Below are positions 51,142-60,785 of a stretch of 64,000 nucleotides of DNA, in pieces. Under the pieces are notes generated by a model. The model was given only the letters and a program-made list of their open reading frames with translations. It did no database searches and was not told the origin of the DNA. A program made the translations under genes and the position numbers. How positions within the stretch are numbered: the first letter of the stretch is position 1; each line of letters starts with the position of its first letter. The DNA lies in NCBI GenBank assembly GCA_017480115.1, contig JAFVBH010000019.1, positions 1 through 64,000 of the forward strand, read 5' to 3'. This DNA comes from Clostridia bacterium. GTDB lineage: Bacteria > Bacillota > Clostridia > Oscillospirales > Acutalibacteraceae.

Positions 51142-51825
51142 TTATTTGATCTCTCCGCTCAAAATTTTATTATTTTTCTTATCCCATGTGCCTTTTCTGA
51201 TCTCCTGCCTGCGGTATTTGACCTGACGGTAAACGCCGGGAATATAGCTCGACAGGGCGACCAGCGTCAGAATCGCCGAGATCACCACAAGGATCATCAT
51301 AACAATATTCGGCAGAACAAGAATACTGTTCAACGCGCCGATCTCCGGTCCGAACAGGAACACAACGATCATGACGAAGTAAAACACAAAGGTGGCGACC
51401 TTGCCGTAAATTTCCGCCGCGCCGGGGCGCAGCCCCACGATCAGCATAAACAGCCCGAAGCAGACCATTAACAGCTCTTTGGCGACAAACACGAGAAATA
51501 CCCAGCTGAACGCTTTGATAAGGCTGTCGTTTGCCTGATGGAATTTTAAAAACAGCACGACAGCAAGGGTCATCTGCGTTAACTTATCCGCAACGGGATC
51601 GAGAATTTTACCCAGATTGCTGATCTGGTTGAACCGTCGGGCAATCTTGCCGTCAAAGAAATCCGTAAGCCCAGACACAGCCAGTACGATCACCGCGCCC
51701 AGCAGGTGATTCTGATAGTACAGCACCGCAAATACAGGGATCAACAGAATGCGGATTACAGACAGCAAATTGGGGATTGTCAGCGCGTTCTCAAACAGGA
51801 AAAATTTCTTTTTTTCATTTTCCAT
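51142..51825 (-). CDS. pgsA: CDP-diacylglycerol--glycerol-3-phosphate 3-phosphatidyltransferase
   Basis: Makes phosphatidylglycerophosphate in the membrane. The 227-residue product has four or five membrane segments and the CDP-alcohol phosphotransferase signature in 'TDFFDGKIARRFNQISNLGK' followed by 'ILDPVADKL'. GAGGTGG before the ATG at 51825 decides the start. It lies 22 bases upstream of the clp gene. A cardiolipin synthase of the same family is possible but less likely. Confidence 0.9.
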   Translation of the reverse strand: MENEKKKFFLFENALTIPNLLSVIRILLIPVFAVLYYQNHLLGAVIVLAVSGLTDFFDGKIARRFNQISNLGKILDPVADKLTQMTLAVVLFLKFHQANDSLIKAFSWVFLVFVAKELLMVCFGLFMLIVGLRPGAAEIYGKVATFVFYFVMIVVFLFGPEIGALNSILVLPNIVMMILVVISAILTLVALSSYIPGVYRQVKYRRQEIRKGTWDKKNNKILSGEIK

Positions 51826-51861
51826 AATTACCACCTCAGAAATTGAATGCAATCAAGTATA

Positions 51862-52524
51862 TCATATCAAATTTAAAATTTCTACTGCTATTCTGCAAAT
51901 AAACGATGCATTTACGTATTTTGCATATTCGGAATTTGGCACGGCGTACGTGATCGCGTATAGAATCAGCGCAAGCACGAACACCACCAGCACGCCATGC
52001 AGCAAGCCCAGTGCCGCGCCCAACGTAATATCCAGCGGTCTTGCGGCGGAATCCTTGATTCTACCGGCAATAATTTTTGCAATAATCGCAAAAAGAATAC
52101 CAAGAATCAGCGAAAAGACGACAAACAGTACGGTTTTGACAATAAACAACGCCAGCGGCCCGAAATATGCGGTCTCGATACGCTCTGCCGTGATCGATTG
52201 CGAGGCCGCATCGCCGATATGAATACCCAGCTTTTCTGTCATGGAGACGATCCACGCAGGCAGAGAACTAAGGAAATCATTCATCGTTGACGTGGCGGCG
52301 TCAAGCTTCGGCAGTAACTGCTTGGAAATATAGCCCAGCAGGCGCTGCCGCACAAAGGCATCGTAGAAGCTTTGGCAAAAGCGCGCCGCCAGCAACCATG
52401 AGACAGCCGTGGCGACAATGGACAAAATAAAGCGGAGCGCCGCAGCGGCAAAACCTTTCTTCGCGGCGACAGCGGCAAAGATCAGACATAGAGCCCCCAG
52501 TAAAATATCAATCAGATGTATCAT
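51862..52524 (-). CDS. CvpA-family membrane protein
   Basis: A 220-residue protein with four predicted membrane segments and the CvpA-type N terminus 'MIHLIDILLGALCLIFAAVA' with following 'KKGFAAAALRFILSIVATAV'. CvpA is needed for colicin V production in E. coli, but in Gram-positives the role is unknown. It lies 15 bases after the DUF5711-like gene and shares the minus-strand run. Confidence 0.82.
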   Translation of the reverse strand: MIHLIDILLGALCLIFAAVAAKKGFAAAALRFILSIVATAVSWLLAARFCQSFYDAFVRQRLLGYISKQLLPKLDAATSTMNDFLSSLPAWIVSMTEKLGIHIGDAASQSITAERIETAYFGPLALFIVKTVLFVVFSLILGILFAIIAKIIAGRIKDSAARPLDITLGAALGLLHGVLVVFVLALILYAITYAVPNSEYAKYVNASFICRIAVEILNLI

Positions 52525-52539
52525 GCCGTCCTCCTCTTA

Positions 52540-53859
52540 TCACCCTTCAGCGTTTGAAGGGGCTGTCGTCTGCGCGGCAATCCCTGTGCCGGATTCAGTG
52601 AAAACCGCAATGGGCTGACGCTGCGCGTCGACGGATACTTCGGTATTGTCGCTGTGTTTTACGGTCGTATATTCCGGCACGGGATTTTTGATTTCCGTAT
52701 GTACGGTCGCGCTGTGCAGCGAAACGCCGCCGGAGGATAAAAGATAGATCAGGGAATTGCTCAGATCGATCCGCTCCGTATTATCGTTCAGGGACAGCGT
52801 GCCCACCGTCTCGCCGGAATAGTTAAAGACCTCTACACTGCTCTCATACGCTACCGCGGCGTATCGCCCGGAGCAGGAGATCCAGTTGACATTTTTATTA
52901 ATCTGCTTGCTGAGCAGCAGACTGCCGTCATCGTCAAAAACCTGCAGCTCATAGCTGTTTTCATTGCCGTATTTTGACAGTAAGATCGCCGTATTGCCGC
53001 TGGAAGCGTCGTAGGAAAATCTGTTTTCCTGTACTGCGGAAAGCGTATAGATGTCGGCACGTCCTTTATTATTAACAAGACTGAAAATCCCCTGCCCGAA
53101 CACGGAGACCGTGTTGCGCTTCACATAATGCAGTTCATAGATCATGGAATCAAAATCATACTGCGCTAAAGGCTCCTGCGAGGACGTGGAGAAGATATAC
53201 AATTTGGAATACAGCGCGGCGTTTTCGGAATTTGCCGCCGCGACGGCGACGCGGTTGCCATCCCGCGACAGCGCGACAGTATTGATATACTGATCGGCAC
53301 ATTTCCATTCAAACAGTTTATCATGCTTCGCCGTATATACCACCAATGTTGAGAGCACATCGTCTCCCTTGGTGGAAAAGGCGTAAACGCCTTTTTTGGA
53401 GTAATCGCCGTCAATGATCGGCTGATCTGTTTTACCCTCATACTGCACACCCTTGGTCGTTTCGATCCGGTAAGACGTAGCGCCGATGTCATACATCATC
53501 ACATCGTCCCCTGCCACCGCGATGGCGGGCGAGGAATATTTATGTGTGTTTTTTCCCAGTAAAGAGCCGGATTTGCTGACATAGTGGATTGCCGAATTCG
53601 TCAAAACGATAAAATTCCCGTTCCACTCCTGCATATCCACCACAGAATCGGCATTGACGGAAAGCAGGTAATCCCCCGCCGTCTCTGACTTGACGGAGGT
53701 TTGAATATTCGGATTGTCGGAAATCACACGGGCAACCACAAATAAGATCATCAATATGATCAGCAAGATCATGATCGCACGCAGGGTAATAAGAATTTTT
53801 CTTTGCCCTTCGGCGGCGGAATTCTTTTTTCCGCCTTTTATTACCTTGAAATCACTCAA
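52540..53859 (-). CDS. DUF5711-like membrane-anchored beta-propeller protein
   Basis: A 439-residue protein with one membrane segment near residues 27-46 and a large extracellular part of repeated beta-strands ('SVVDMQEWNGNFIVLTNSAI', 'YSSPAIAVAGDDVMMYDIGA'), like a WD-type propeller. This is the DUF5711 family of Clostridia; function unknown. The start overlaps truA by 8 bases. Signal processing or cell-envelope quality sensing can be imagined, but no motif supports this. Confidence 0.8.
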   Translation of the reverse strand: MSDFKVIKGGKKNSAAEGQRKILITLRAIMILLIILMILFVVARVISDNPNIQTSVKSETAGDYLLSVNADSVVDMQEWNGNFIVLTNSAIHYVSKSGSLLGKNTHKYSSPAIAVAGDDVMMYDIGATSYRIETTKGVQYEGKTDQPIIDGDYSKKGVYAFSTKGDDVLSTLVVYTAKHDKLFEWKCADQYINTVALSRDGNRVAVAAANSENAALYSKLYIFSTSSQEPLAQYDFDSMIYELHYVKRNTVSVFGQGIFSLVNNKGRADIYTLSAVQENRFSYDASSGNTAILLSKYGNENSYELQVFDDDGSLLLSKQINKNVNWISCSGRYAAVAYESSVEVFNYSGETVGTLSLNDNTERIDLSNSLIYLLSSGGVSLHSATVHTEIKNPVPEYTTVKHSDNTEVSVDAQRQPIAVFTESGTGIAAQTTAPSNAEG

Positions 53860-54610
53860 GAAGATTCACTCCGTCATAATAAATTCTGTTAAGATACAGC
53901 CCCTGCGGCGGCGCGGTGATCCCTGCCGCAGTTCTGTCTTTTGCTTTAATAATATCGGGAATCGTCCCTCGCGCGATTTTCCCCATATGGACATACAGCA
54001 AGGTACCGACAATGATTCTGACCATATTATAAAGAAAACCGTCGCCGTGAATACGAATATCCACAAGATCGCCGCTGCGCTGCGCTGACGCGGCGTAAAC
54101 GGTGCGCCGCTTATCCTCAACGCTGCCGCCGCTGCTGCAAAAGGAGGTAAAATCATGATACCCGACAAACGCTTGAATTTCCTCGTTTAGCAGCGCTTCG
54201 TTCAGCATTGGGGGATAAAAAAGCGCCCGATGTTCATAGAATGGATCCCGATACGGGGTATTACATATGCGGTACACATATTCTTTACTTTTGCAGGAAA
54301 ACCGCGCGTGAAACTCCGGCGCGACCTCCAATGCCTTGTAAACGGCAATATCGTCGGGCAGATAGTAATTGACCGCAGGGATCAGCTTTTCCGCCGGTAT
54401 TGATTTTTCAGTATGAAAATTACAGCAAAACATCTGCGCGTGAACGCCGGTATCCGTTCGGCTGCAGCCGCTGGCGTTGATATTTTCATGCAAAACGGCA
54501 TTGACAGCCTCGTTGACCCGCTGCTGTACGGAAACCGCGTTGCTTTGCAGCTGCCAGCCATGGTAGGCGGTACCGTCAAATTTCAGTGTGAGAAGAATAT
54601 TTCTGCTCAT
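53852..54610 (-). CDS. truA: tRNA pseudouridine synthase A
   Basis: Forms pseudouridine at positions 38-40 of the tRNA anticodon arm. The 252-residue product has the standard length, N-terminal 'LTLKFDGTAYHGWQLQSNAV', and the catalytic Asp53 in 'GCSRTDTGVHAQMF'. It follows ecfT with a 4-base overlap, an arrangement (ecfA1-ecfA2-ecfT-truA) conserved in Firmicutes. Confidence 0.97.
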   Translation of the reverse strand: MSRNILLTLKFDGTAYHGWQLQSNAVSVQQRVNEAVNAVLHENINASGCSRTDTGVHAQMFCCNFHTEKSIPAEKLIPAVNYYLPDDIAVYKALEVAPEFHARFSCKSKEYVYRICNTPYRDPFYEHRALFYPPMLNEALLNEEIQAFVGYHDFTSFCSSGGSVEDKRRTVYAASAQRSGDLVDIRIHGDGFLYNMVRIIVGTLLYVHMGKIARGTIPDIIKAKDRTAAGITAPPQGLYLNRIYYDGVNLLE

Positions 54611-55422
54611 ACGACCGCCTCAAAGAAAATATTAAAGAGAATAATTCCCGCCAACAGTAACGCGCATATTACAAATGCAATATAATCACGATATGTGAAT
54701 TTCATGACGCGCATACGGGTTCTTCCGCTGCCGCCGCGGTAACAGCGGCATTCCATCGCATAGGCAAGGTCATATGCCCGGCGGAAAGAGTTGACAAACA
54801 GCGGCACCAGCACGGGGATCAGCGCTTTGGCGCGTTTGACGACGCTGCCGGTCTCCATGTCGGCGCCCCGCGCTTTCTGCGCTGCCATAATATGATCGAC
54901 CTCTTCGATCAGCGTGGGGATAAAACGCAGAGCGATCGTCATCATCATCGCAAGCGTATGCGGTTCGATATGAAAAATTTTCAGCGGTTTTAACAGCCGT
55001 TCGATCCCGTCGGTCAACAGCGTCGGCGATGTGGTATAGGTCAGCAGAGAGCTGATAAAGATCAAACAAATGATACGTACGGAGATAAAGATCGCCGTAT
55101 TTACGCCGCCTGTGGTAATTTGAATTTTCTTCCATTCAAACAAAATAGTTCCATTATGGTTATAAAATATCTGCAGTAACGCGCTGAACACAATAATGAT
55201 AAAAATTGTCTTAAAGCCTTTCATGATCGTTCCAAACGGAATGCGGGAAAGCAGTACGCTGCCCACGGCAAAGGCGGTCATCAACGCCAGCGCGTAAAAA
55301 TTGCGGCAAAGGAAAATAAGGATCAACCCGGCAAACACAAGGATCAGTTTTGTGCGTGCGTCCAGCTTGTGGATAAAGGAATTTCCCGGGAAATACTGAC
55401 CGATCGTAATATCTTTAATCAT
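54607..55422 (-). CDS. ecfT: Energy-coupling factor transporter transmembrane protein
   Basis: Membrane coupling subunit of the shared ECF vitamin/metal uptake system. The 271-residue product has about five membrane segments. The ATPase-coupling helices carry the ARG motif ('IMAAQKARGADMETGSVV') and a second partner motif ('AYDLAYAMECRCYRGGSGRT'). Its start overlaps ecfA2 by 4 bases. No substrate-binding S subunit is in the window. Confidence 0.95.
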   Translation of the reverse strand: MIKDITIGQYFPGNSFIHKLDARTKLILVFAGLILIFLCRNFYALALMTAFAVGSVLLSRIPFGTIMKGFKTIFIIIVFSALLQIFYNHNGTILFEWKKIQITTGGVNTAIFISVRIICLIFISSLLTYTTSPTLLTDGIERLLKPLKIFHIEPHTLAMMMTIALRFIPTLIEEVDHIMAAQKARGADMETGSVVKRAKALIPVLVPLFVNSFRRAYDLAYAMECRCYRGGSGRTRMRVMKFTYRDYIAFVICALLLAGIILFNIFFEAVV

Positions 55423-56282
55423 AGCGTGCGCCCTCCGGTCAGATAGCGATACAACGCGTCGGCGGCGCGGTCAACAGTATAGATTCCCGCAGGCAAATCA
55501 TAGCCCTGCGCGCGTAATGTATCGATAATCCCCGTGACCTCGGGAACAGTCAAGCCCATTTCGGAAAGCTCCGCGCTGCGGGAAAATACATCGTCAACCG
55601 TCCCCTGCATGGCGATTTTTCCCTTATTGACAACGATTACCTCGTCGGCGGTTTCTGCGACGTCGTCCATACTGTGGGAAACAAGAATCACGGTCTTGCC
55701 GGTCTGGTCACGGTAATTTCGGATCATGGACAGGATCATTTCCCTGCCGCGCGGATCCAGCCCTGCGGTGGGTTCATCGAGGATCAGTACGTCCGGATCC
55801 ATCGCCATGACGCCGGCGACGGCGACCCGTCGTTTTTGTCCGCCGGACAGATCAAAAGGCGATTTTTGAAAAAAATCCTCCGAGATGCCGACGTAAGAAG
55901 CCGCAGCGCGCACAGCGCGGTCAATCTCCGCTTCCGATAACCCCATATTCTTCGGGCCGAATGCGATGTCCTCAAACACAGTGTTTTCAAACAACTGATA
56001 TTCGGGATACTGGAAACAAAGCCCGATCTTAAATCGGATACGGTAGGCGGATTCCTTGGTGGCGTTGACGTCCTCTCCGTGAAACAAAACCTGTCCGGAC
56101 GCGGGCTGCAGCAGCGCGTTCAGATGCTGGATCAGCGTGGTTTTCCCGCTGCCGGTATGCCCGATCACCGCTTTGATCCCCCCTTTTTCCAAAGAGAGGT
56201 TCACGTGATCCAGCGCCGTCACCTGAAACGGTGTACGCATGCCGTAATAATATACTAAATCTTTTACTTCGATCAAGCTCAT
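55419..56282 (-). CDS. ecfA2: Energy-coupling factor transporter ATPase 2
   Basis: A 287-residue ABC ATPase with Walker A 'VIGHTGSGKTTLIQHLNALL', signature 'FDLSGGQKRRVAVAGVM' and Walker B 'PDVLILDEPTAGLDP'. It pairs with EcfA1 to energise ECF uptake. Starts overlap by 4 bases on both sides, so the three ecf genes and truA are translated as a coupled set. Confidence 0.95.
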   Translation of the reverse strand: MSLIEVKDLVYYYGMRTPFQVTALDHVNLSLEKGGIKAVIGHTGSGKTTLIQHLNALLQPASGQVLFHGEDVNATKESAYRIRFKIGLCFQYPEYQLFENTVFEDIAFGPKNMGLSEAEIDRAVRAAASYVGISEDFFQKSPFDLSGGQKRRVAVAGVMAMDPDVLILDEPTAGLDPRGREMILSMIRNYRDQTGKTVILVSHSMDDVAETADEVIVVNKGKIAMQGTVDDVFSRSAELSEMGLTVPEVTGIIDTLRAQGYDLPAGIYTVDRAADALYRYLTGGRTL

Positions 56283-57139
56283 TGATGGTCTCCGCTGTAA
56301 TTTTTAAATGCGGCAATAAAGTCCGCGGGCGTCAGCGCCGATCCGGGCAGCCGGATCCCCTTTGCCGCAAGCTTCGCGGCAAGCTTTGCGCTTTGCGTGG
56401 TGTCCAGCCCGACGCTGCGCAGAATATCGTCCTTTTGGAATACCTCCTGCGGTGTGCCGGTGAGAATGATGCTGCCGTTGTCCATCACTGCGACTCTGTC
56501 CGCCAAAACGGCTTCATTCATATAATGCGTGATTAACACAACGGTAATGCCGAGCTTCTGGTTCAGCTCCAGAATCGTATGCATGACCTCCTGCCTGCCG
56601 ATGGGATCCAGCATGGCGGTGGGCTCGTCAAGAATGATGCAATCCGTGCGCATGGCGACAACGCCCGCGATGGCGACGCGCTGTTTCTGCCCGCCGGAGA
56701 GCTTATGCGGCTCATGCCCGCGATATTCGTACATGCCGACGCGTTTCAGCGCATCGTCGACACGGGCTCGTATCTCCTGTGGGGCGACGCCGAGATTTTC
56801 CGGTCCGAAAGCGACGTCCTCCTCCACAATGGTGGCAACGATCTGATTATCGGGGTTCTGCATCACCACGCCGACCTTGGAACGAATCTCGTATTCCAAG
56901 GTTTCATCGGCGGTATCCATACCCTCGACAAAAACCTTTCCCTTGTCGGGAACGGACATGGCGTTGCAAAGACGGGTCAGCGTGGATTTGCCGGAGCCGT
57001 TATGCCCGAGAATCGCAAGGAACTCTCCTTTTTTTATATCCAGCGTAACGCCCTTGATGACAGGCGGCAGCTTCTGCCCCTCGTCGTCGCCCGCATAGCT
57101 GAACCAAACATCTTTCAGCTCGATCATGTTTTCGTTCAT
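56279..57139 (-). CDS. ecfA1: Energy-coupling factor transporter ATPase 1
   Basis: A 286-residue ABC ATPase with Walker A 'LAILGHNGSGKSTLTRLCNA', signature 'HKLSGGQKQRVAIAGVVAM' and Walker B 'CIILDEPTAMLDP'. The ATG at 57139 overlaps the upstream methyltransferase stop by 4 bases and has GGAG upstream, which decides it over a longer TTG start at 57151. Confidence 0.95.
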   Translation of the reverse strand: MNENMIELKDVWFSYAGDDEGQKLPPVIKGVTLDIKKGEFLAILGHNGSGKSTLTRLCNAMSVPDKGKVFVEGMDTADETLEYEIRSKVGVVMQNPDNQIVATIVEEDVAFGPENLGVAPQEIRARVDDALKRVGMYEYRGHEPHKLSGGQKQRVAIAGVVAMRTDCIILDEPTAMLDPIGRQEVMHTILELNQKLGITVVLITHYMNEAVLADRVAVMDNGSIILTGTPQEVFQKDDILRSVGLDTTQSAKLAAKLAAKGIRLPGSALTPADFIAAFKNYSGDHQ

Positions 57140-58014
57140 TTTTTTCTCCAATACGCGGACGCGCCGCAGGGTAAGGCGAAGCCCGTCGCCGCTACCGGAA
57201 GTCCCAATTCGTCGGCAAAGACTTCCCCACCGAATTTTTTCCCAACGGTCACGCCGAGAATATATTTCATTACCGACGGGGAAAGTCCCGTCGTATAGGA
57301 ATTAATCAAAAAGGCCTGCGGGTCGCCGGACAGCACCGGCACACACGCCGAGACCAGACCGTATATCTCGTCTTCCAGCTTCCAGACCTCGCCGCCGGGA
57401 CCTCTGCCATAGGACGGCGGATCCATAATTATAATATCGTATGTGTTGCCGCGGCGGGTCTCCCGCTCTACAAACTTTTTGCAATCGTCCACCAGCCAGC
57501 GTACGGGGAAATCGCGCACCCCGGACAGTGCTGCGTTCTCCTTTGCCCATGCCACCATACCCTTGGACGCGTCCACATGGGTAACCTCAGCGCCCGCCGC
57601 AAGGGCGGATACCGTCGCCCCGCCCGTATAAGCAAACAGGTTCAATACTTTGAGTTTTCGGTCGGCATGCCTGATAATATCGGCAATAATATCCCAGTTT
57701 GCCGCCTGCTCGGGGAACAGCCCCGTATGCTTAAACCCCATGGCTTTGATATTGAATTTCAGCTCACGATAACCGATCGTCCATACATCGGGGATCTTTT
57801 TGTTATAGATCTCCCACTGTCCGCCGCCGCTTTTGGATCGGAAATACCTGGCGTCCGCCTTGCGCCAGCGGGGATCCTTGCGGGGCGTGTTCCAAATGAC
57901 CTGCGGGTCAGGACGAATAAAAATCACATCGCCCCACCGCTCCAGCCGTTCGCCGCCGGAACAGTCAATCAACGCATAATCATTCCATTTATCAGAAATT
58001 ATCATTGTTTTCAC
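57136..58014 (-). CDS. Class I SAM-dependent methyltransferase (RlmI-like)
   Basis: A 292-residue Rossmann-fold methyltransferase with the SAM-binding 'NLFAYTGGATVSALAAGAEV' and the N-methyl/cytosine-type motif 'DIIIMDPPSYGRGPGG'. It resembles the C-terminal part of 23S rRNA (cytosine-C5) methyltransferases RlmI/RlmK, but without a visible PUA domain. The target is unproved. The start is either the GTG at 58014 or the ATG at 58005. It lies between ruvB and ecfA1 in the run. Confidence 0.82.
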   Translation of the reverse strand: MKTMIISDKWNDYALIDCSGGERLERWGDVIFIRPDPQVIWNTPRKDPRWRKADARYFRSKSGGGQWEIYNKKIPDVWTIGYRELKFNIKAMGFKHTGLFPEQAANWDIIADIIRHADRKLKVLNLFAYTGGATVSALAAGAEVTHVDASKGMVAWAKENAALSGVRDFPVRWLVDDCKKFVERETRRGNTYDIIIMDPPSYGRGPGGEVWKLEDEIYGLVSACVPVLSGDPQAFLINSYTTGLSPSVMKYILGVTVGKKFGGEVFADELGLPVAATGFALPCGASAYWRKK

Positions 58015-58020
58015 TCATTG

Positions 58021-59055
58021 CTACATCATAGATTGCTGCCCGGGCGCCGGCATATCAAAATAGGAATATACCGCGTTGGTCACGACTCTGCCGCGGGGGG
58101 TTCTGGCAAGAAAACCGATCTGCATCAAATACGGCTCATAAACGTCCTCGATGGTAACCGCTTCCTCCCCGATCGCCGCCGCCATGGTCTCCAGCCCGAC
58201 GGGACCGCCGTTGTAGTTGGTAATGATGGTGCGCAGCAGCAGCCGGTCAATATTATCCAACCCAAATTCATCAATATCCATACGCGCCAGCGCCATACGG
58301 GCGTCGCTCTCCGTAATGACCCCGGAACCCATGACTTCGGAAAAATCCCGCGTGCGTTTTAACAGGCGGTTGGCGATACGCGGTGTGCCGCGGGAGCGTG
58401 AGGCGATCTCCATCGCGCCGTCCTGCTCGATATTGATACCGAGGATACCTGCGCTTCGGGTGACGATGGTACCCAGCTCCTCCGGCGTATACAGCTCCAG
58501 GCGGAACAGACAGCCGAAGCGGTCGCGCAAGGGCGCGGTGAGCTGCCCCGCGCGGGTCGTTGCGCCGATCAGCGTAAATTTGGGCAGATCGACCCGCAGC
58601 GAGCGCGCGGACGGCCCCTGCCCGATAATGATGTCCAACGCGTAATCTTCCATGGCGGAATAGAGAATTTCTTCTGTCGTACGCGGCAGACGGTGAATCT
58701 CATCGATAAAAAGAATATCGCCCTCGTTGAGATTTGTCAGCAGCGCCGCAAGATCGCCGGGTTTTACAATGGCAGGCCCCGAGGTAATGCGAATCTGCAC
58801 GTTTAACTCATTGGCGATTACGCCCGCAAGCGTGGTTTTTCCCAAGCCGGGCGGCCCGTATAACAAAACGTGGTCAAGCGCTTCACCGCGCATTTTTGAC
58901 GCGTCGATAAAAACCTTGAGGTTCTCCTTGATCTTATCCTGCCCGATATAATCGTACAGCATTTTCGGCCGTAGGGATACTTCATTCTCTTCGTCTTTGC
59001 TGTTAAAATCCGGCGAGACAAGACGGCTTTCTTCATCCCGGTTATAAAAATCCAT
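58021..59055 (-). CDS. ruvB: Holliday junction DNA helicase RuvB
   Basis: A 344-residue AAA+ motor for branch migration. It shows Walker A '[20 protein letters not shown]', Walker B '[20 protein letters not shown]', '[20 protein letters not shown]', and the winged-helix end '[15 protein letters not shown]'. It lies 3 bases after ruvA. Confidence 0.98.
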   Translation of the reverse strand: MDFYNRDEESRLVSPDFNSKDEENEVSLRPKMLYDYIGQDKIKENLKVFIDASKMRGEALDHVLLYGPPGLGKTTLAGVIANELNVQIRITSGPAIVKPGDLAALLTNLNEGDILFIDEIHRLPRTTEEILYSAMEDYALDIIIGQGPSARSLRVDLPKFTLIGATTRAGQLTAPLRDRFGCLFRLELYTPEELGTIVTRSAGILGINIEQDGAMEIASRSRGTPRIANRLLKRTRDFSEVMGSGVITESDARMALARMDIDEFGLDNIDRLLLRTIITNYNGGPVGLETMAAAIGEEAVTIEDVYEPYLMQIGFLARTPRGRVVTNAVYSYFDMPAPGQQSMM

Positions 59056-59058
59056 AGC

Positions 59059-59664
59059 TTATCCTCCCAGATGTCTGAGGGCAAATTTGATCTTATCCTC
59101 CGTCGATAACGCTTCGTCGGCTTTTGCCAGAACACGCGTCGCCTCCTGCCTGGAATAGCCCAGTACCAGCAGGGCGGCAAGCGCTTCCTCCGCGGATGCC
59201 GAAGCGGAAACAATGCCGACGTCCATGACGGGGGCGCCGCTGATTGCGCCGGATTCAATCGTCTTTGCCATTTTGTCCCGCAGCTCAAGAACGACCCGTT
59301 GGGCGATCTTGGGGCCGATGCCCTGCGCCCGTTTGATGGACGCCGCGTCACCGGAGGCAATACTCAGCGCCAGCTGCGCAGGCGGCAGTACGGAAAGGAT
59401 CGCCACCGCTGCTTTCGGACCGACGCCGCTGACCCCGATCAGCAGCTCAAAGCAATCCAATTCCTCTTGGGTATCAAAACCGAACAGCTCGATTGCGTCC
59501 TCACGGACACATGTATGAATAAAAAGCGTGGTATTGTTGCCGACGCCGCCGATATGCTTCACGGTGTTCAGCGATGTATTGATTCTGAACGCAACACCGG
59601 CGCAGGACACGGCGACAAAGCTCGCGTCCAGAGCGACAATTGTTCCTGTGATGCTGTAAAACAT
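59059..59664 (-). CDS. ruvA: Holliday junction DNA helicase RuvA
   Basis: A 201-residue junction-binding protein: OB-fold 'MFYSITGTIVALDASFVAVS', helix-hairpin-helix motifs ('LLIGVSGVGPKAAVAILSVL', 'RAQGIGPKIAQRVVLELRDK') and the C-terminal domain that contacts RuvB ('EALAALLVLGYSRQEATRVL'). It lies 13 bases after ruvC. Confidence 0.98.
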   Translation of the reverse strand: MFYSITGTIVALDASFVAVSCAGVAFRINTSLNTVKHIGGVGNNTTLFIHTCVREDAIELFGFDTQEELDCFELLIGVSGVGPKAAVAILSVLPPAQLALSIASGDAASIKRAQGIGPKIAQRVVLELRDKMAKTIESGAISGAPVMDVGIVSASASAEEALAALLVLGYSRQEATRVLAKADEALSTEDKIKFALRHLGG

Positions 59665-59677
59665 TGTATTCTCCGTC

Positions 59678-60190
59678 TCAGTTTATTTTGTATCCCGCGC
59701 GCCGCAGTTTGCCGAGCATAGAGGTACCTGCATGCCCGTGGCAAATCGCCAGCGCGAGAGAATCCGCGGTATCGTCGGGCTTTGGCACCTTTGGCAGATT
59801 GAGAATGATACGCGTCATTTCCTGCACCTGTTTTTTTTCCGCTCTGCCGTAGCCCACAACGCTCTGCTTGACCTGCAGCGGAGTGTATTCAAAAATCTCC
59901 ACATGCTGTTTGACTGCCGCAAGCAGCACAACGCCGCGCGCCTGCGCCACGTCGATGGCGGTTTTTGCGTTGTTGTTAAAAAACAGCTTTTCGATTGCCA
60001 TTGCCTGCGGACGGTAACGCTCGATGATCGCGTTGACGTCATCAAAAATTCGCGCCAAACGCAGCTCAAAGGGCGTGCCCGCGTCCGTAAACACCGCGCC
60101 GAAGTCCACCGGCGCAAATTTATTGTTATTATAGTCAAGAACGCCCCAGCCCACAATCGCGTAACCGGGGTCGATCCCAAGAATCCGCAT
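59678..60190 (-). CDS. ruvC: Holliday junction resolvase RuvC
   Basis: A 170-residue RNase-H-fold endonuclease that cuts Holliday junctions. Catalytic Asp7 in 'MRILGIDPGYAIVGWGVLD', Glu in 'QAMAIEKLFFNNNAKTAIDV', and C-terminal Asp residues in 'KPDDTADSLALAICHGH' are present. The order ruvC-ruvA-ruvB is kept. Confidence 0.97.
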   Translation of the reverse strand: MRILGIDPGYAIVGWGVLDYNNNKFAPVDFGAVFTDAGTPFELRLARIFDDVNAIIERYRPQAMAIEKLFFNNNAKTAIDVAQARGVVLLAAVKQHVEIFEYTPLQVKQSVVGYGRAEKKQVQEMTRIILNLPKVPKPDDTADSLALAICHGHAGTSMLGKLRRAGYKIN

Positions 60191-60206
60191 ATGCTACCTC
60201 TGCAAC

Positions 60207-60656
60207 TTATTTCTTACGTTTTTTCGTTACTGAAAAATCTACGTCCACCGCAGTATTACCAACAGTTTTTACATAGCGGTAAATACCGGCGGACAGCGGA
60301 TCGTAATAGTCGGTCAACGTGACAGCGTAGCGCTGTTCATCCCCCGGCTCAAGATAATAGGAAGCGCCGGAATATGCCGGGTGCTCCTTCAGGGCAACGG
60401 GAATAAAGTCCTCTTCCCGCAGCACATAAAGCGATGCTTGTGTATTATAAGTGACTTCGTTCGCAGTGTCGTTATGAATGGTAAAAGATAGGATTTCTTT
60501 TCCGTCACAGGCGGCAAATTCCGCGTCGTCGGTGCGCACTGTCCCTGCGGGCTTTTCTTTCAACTTTTCCAAAATCTTCTGCAATTCCCCTGTGGCAAAC
60601 AGGAGCGACACCCAAAACAGAACAGATGAGAGAAGTTGCGAAAGCTTCCTTTTCAC
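60207..60656 (-). CDS. Secreted Ig-like (Big_14-like) domain protein
   Basis: A 149-residue protein with an N-terminal hydrophobic segment ('MKRKLSQLLSSVLFWVSLLF', signal or anchor) and a beta-sandwich whose end 'YYLEPGDEQRYAVTLTDYYD' then 'LSAGIYRYVKTV' matches the bacterial Ig-like Big_14 pattern. Function unknown. A GTG start at 60656 has GGAGG upstream. It is the first gene of the run containing ruvCAB, 16 bases before ruvC. Confidence 0.68.
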   Translation of the reverse strand: MKRKLSQLLSSVLFWVSLLFATGELQKILEKLKEKPAGTVRTDDAEFAACDGKEILSFTIHNDTANEVTYNTQASLYVLREEDFIPVALKEHPAYSGASYYLEPGDEQRYAVTLTDYYDPLSAGIYRYVKTVGNTAVDVDFSVTKKRKK

Positions 60657-60705
60657 GGCGATACCTCCGACTGCGGCAAACTGCCGCTTTTAAATATATA
60701 GAGTT

Positions 60706-60734
60706 ATTATACTACGATTTTCCACATATTGCAA
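60706..60734 (-). promoter_or_regulatory. Promoter before the Ig-like gene and ruvCAB
   Basis: On the minus strand TTGCAA (60729-60734), 17 bases, TATAAT (60706-60711). A small GCGGCAG/TTTGCCGC hairpin follows in the leader at about 60671-60686. Confidence 0.72.
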
Positions 60735-60741
60735 TATAAAA

Positions 60742-60778
60742 ATATCCTTGCACGCACATTTGTCGCATACAAGGATAT
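60742..60778 (-). terminator. Terminator of the aminopeptidase gene
   Basis: ATATCCTTG and CAAGGATAT pair around a 19-base loop, followed by TTTTTAT on the minus strand. Confidence 0.7.
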
Positions 60779-60785
60779 AAACACA

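Noticed and set aside
54607-57139. Riboswitch controlling the ecf genes
   Set aside because: The ecf genes overlap their upstream neighbour by 4 bases, leaving no leader where a riboswitch could lie.
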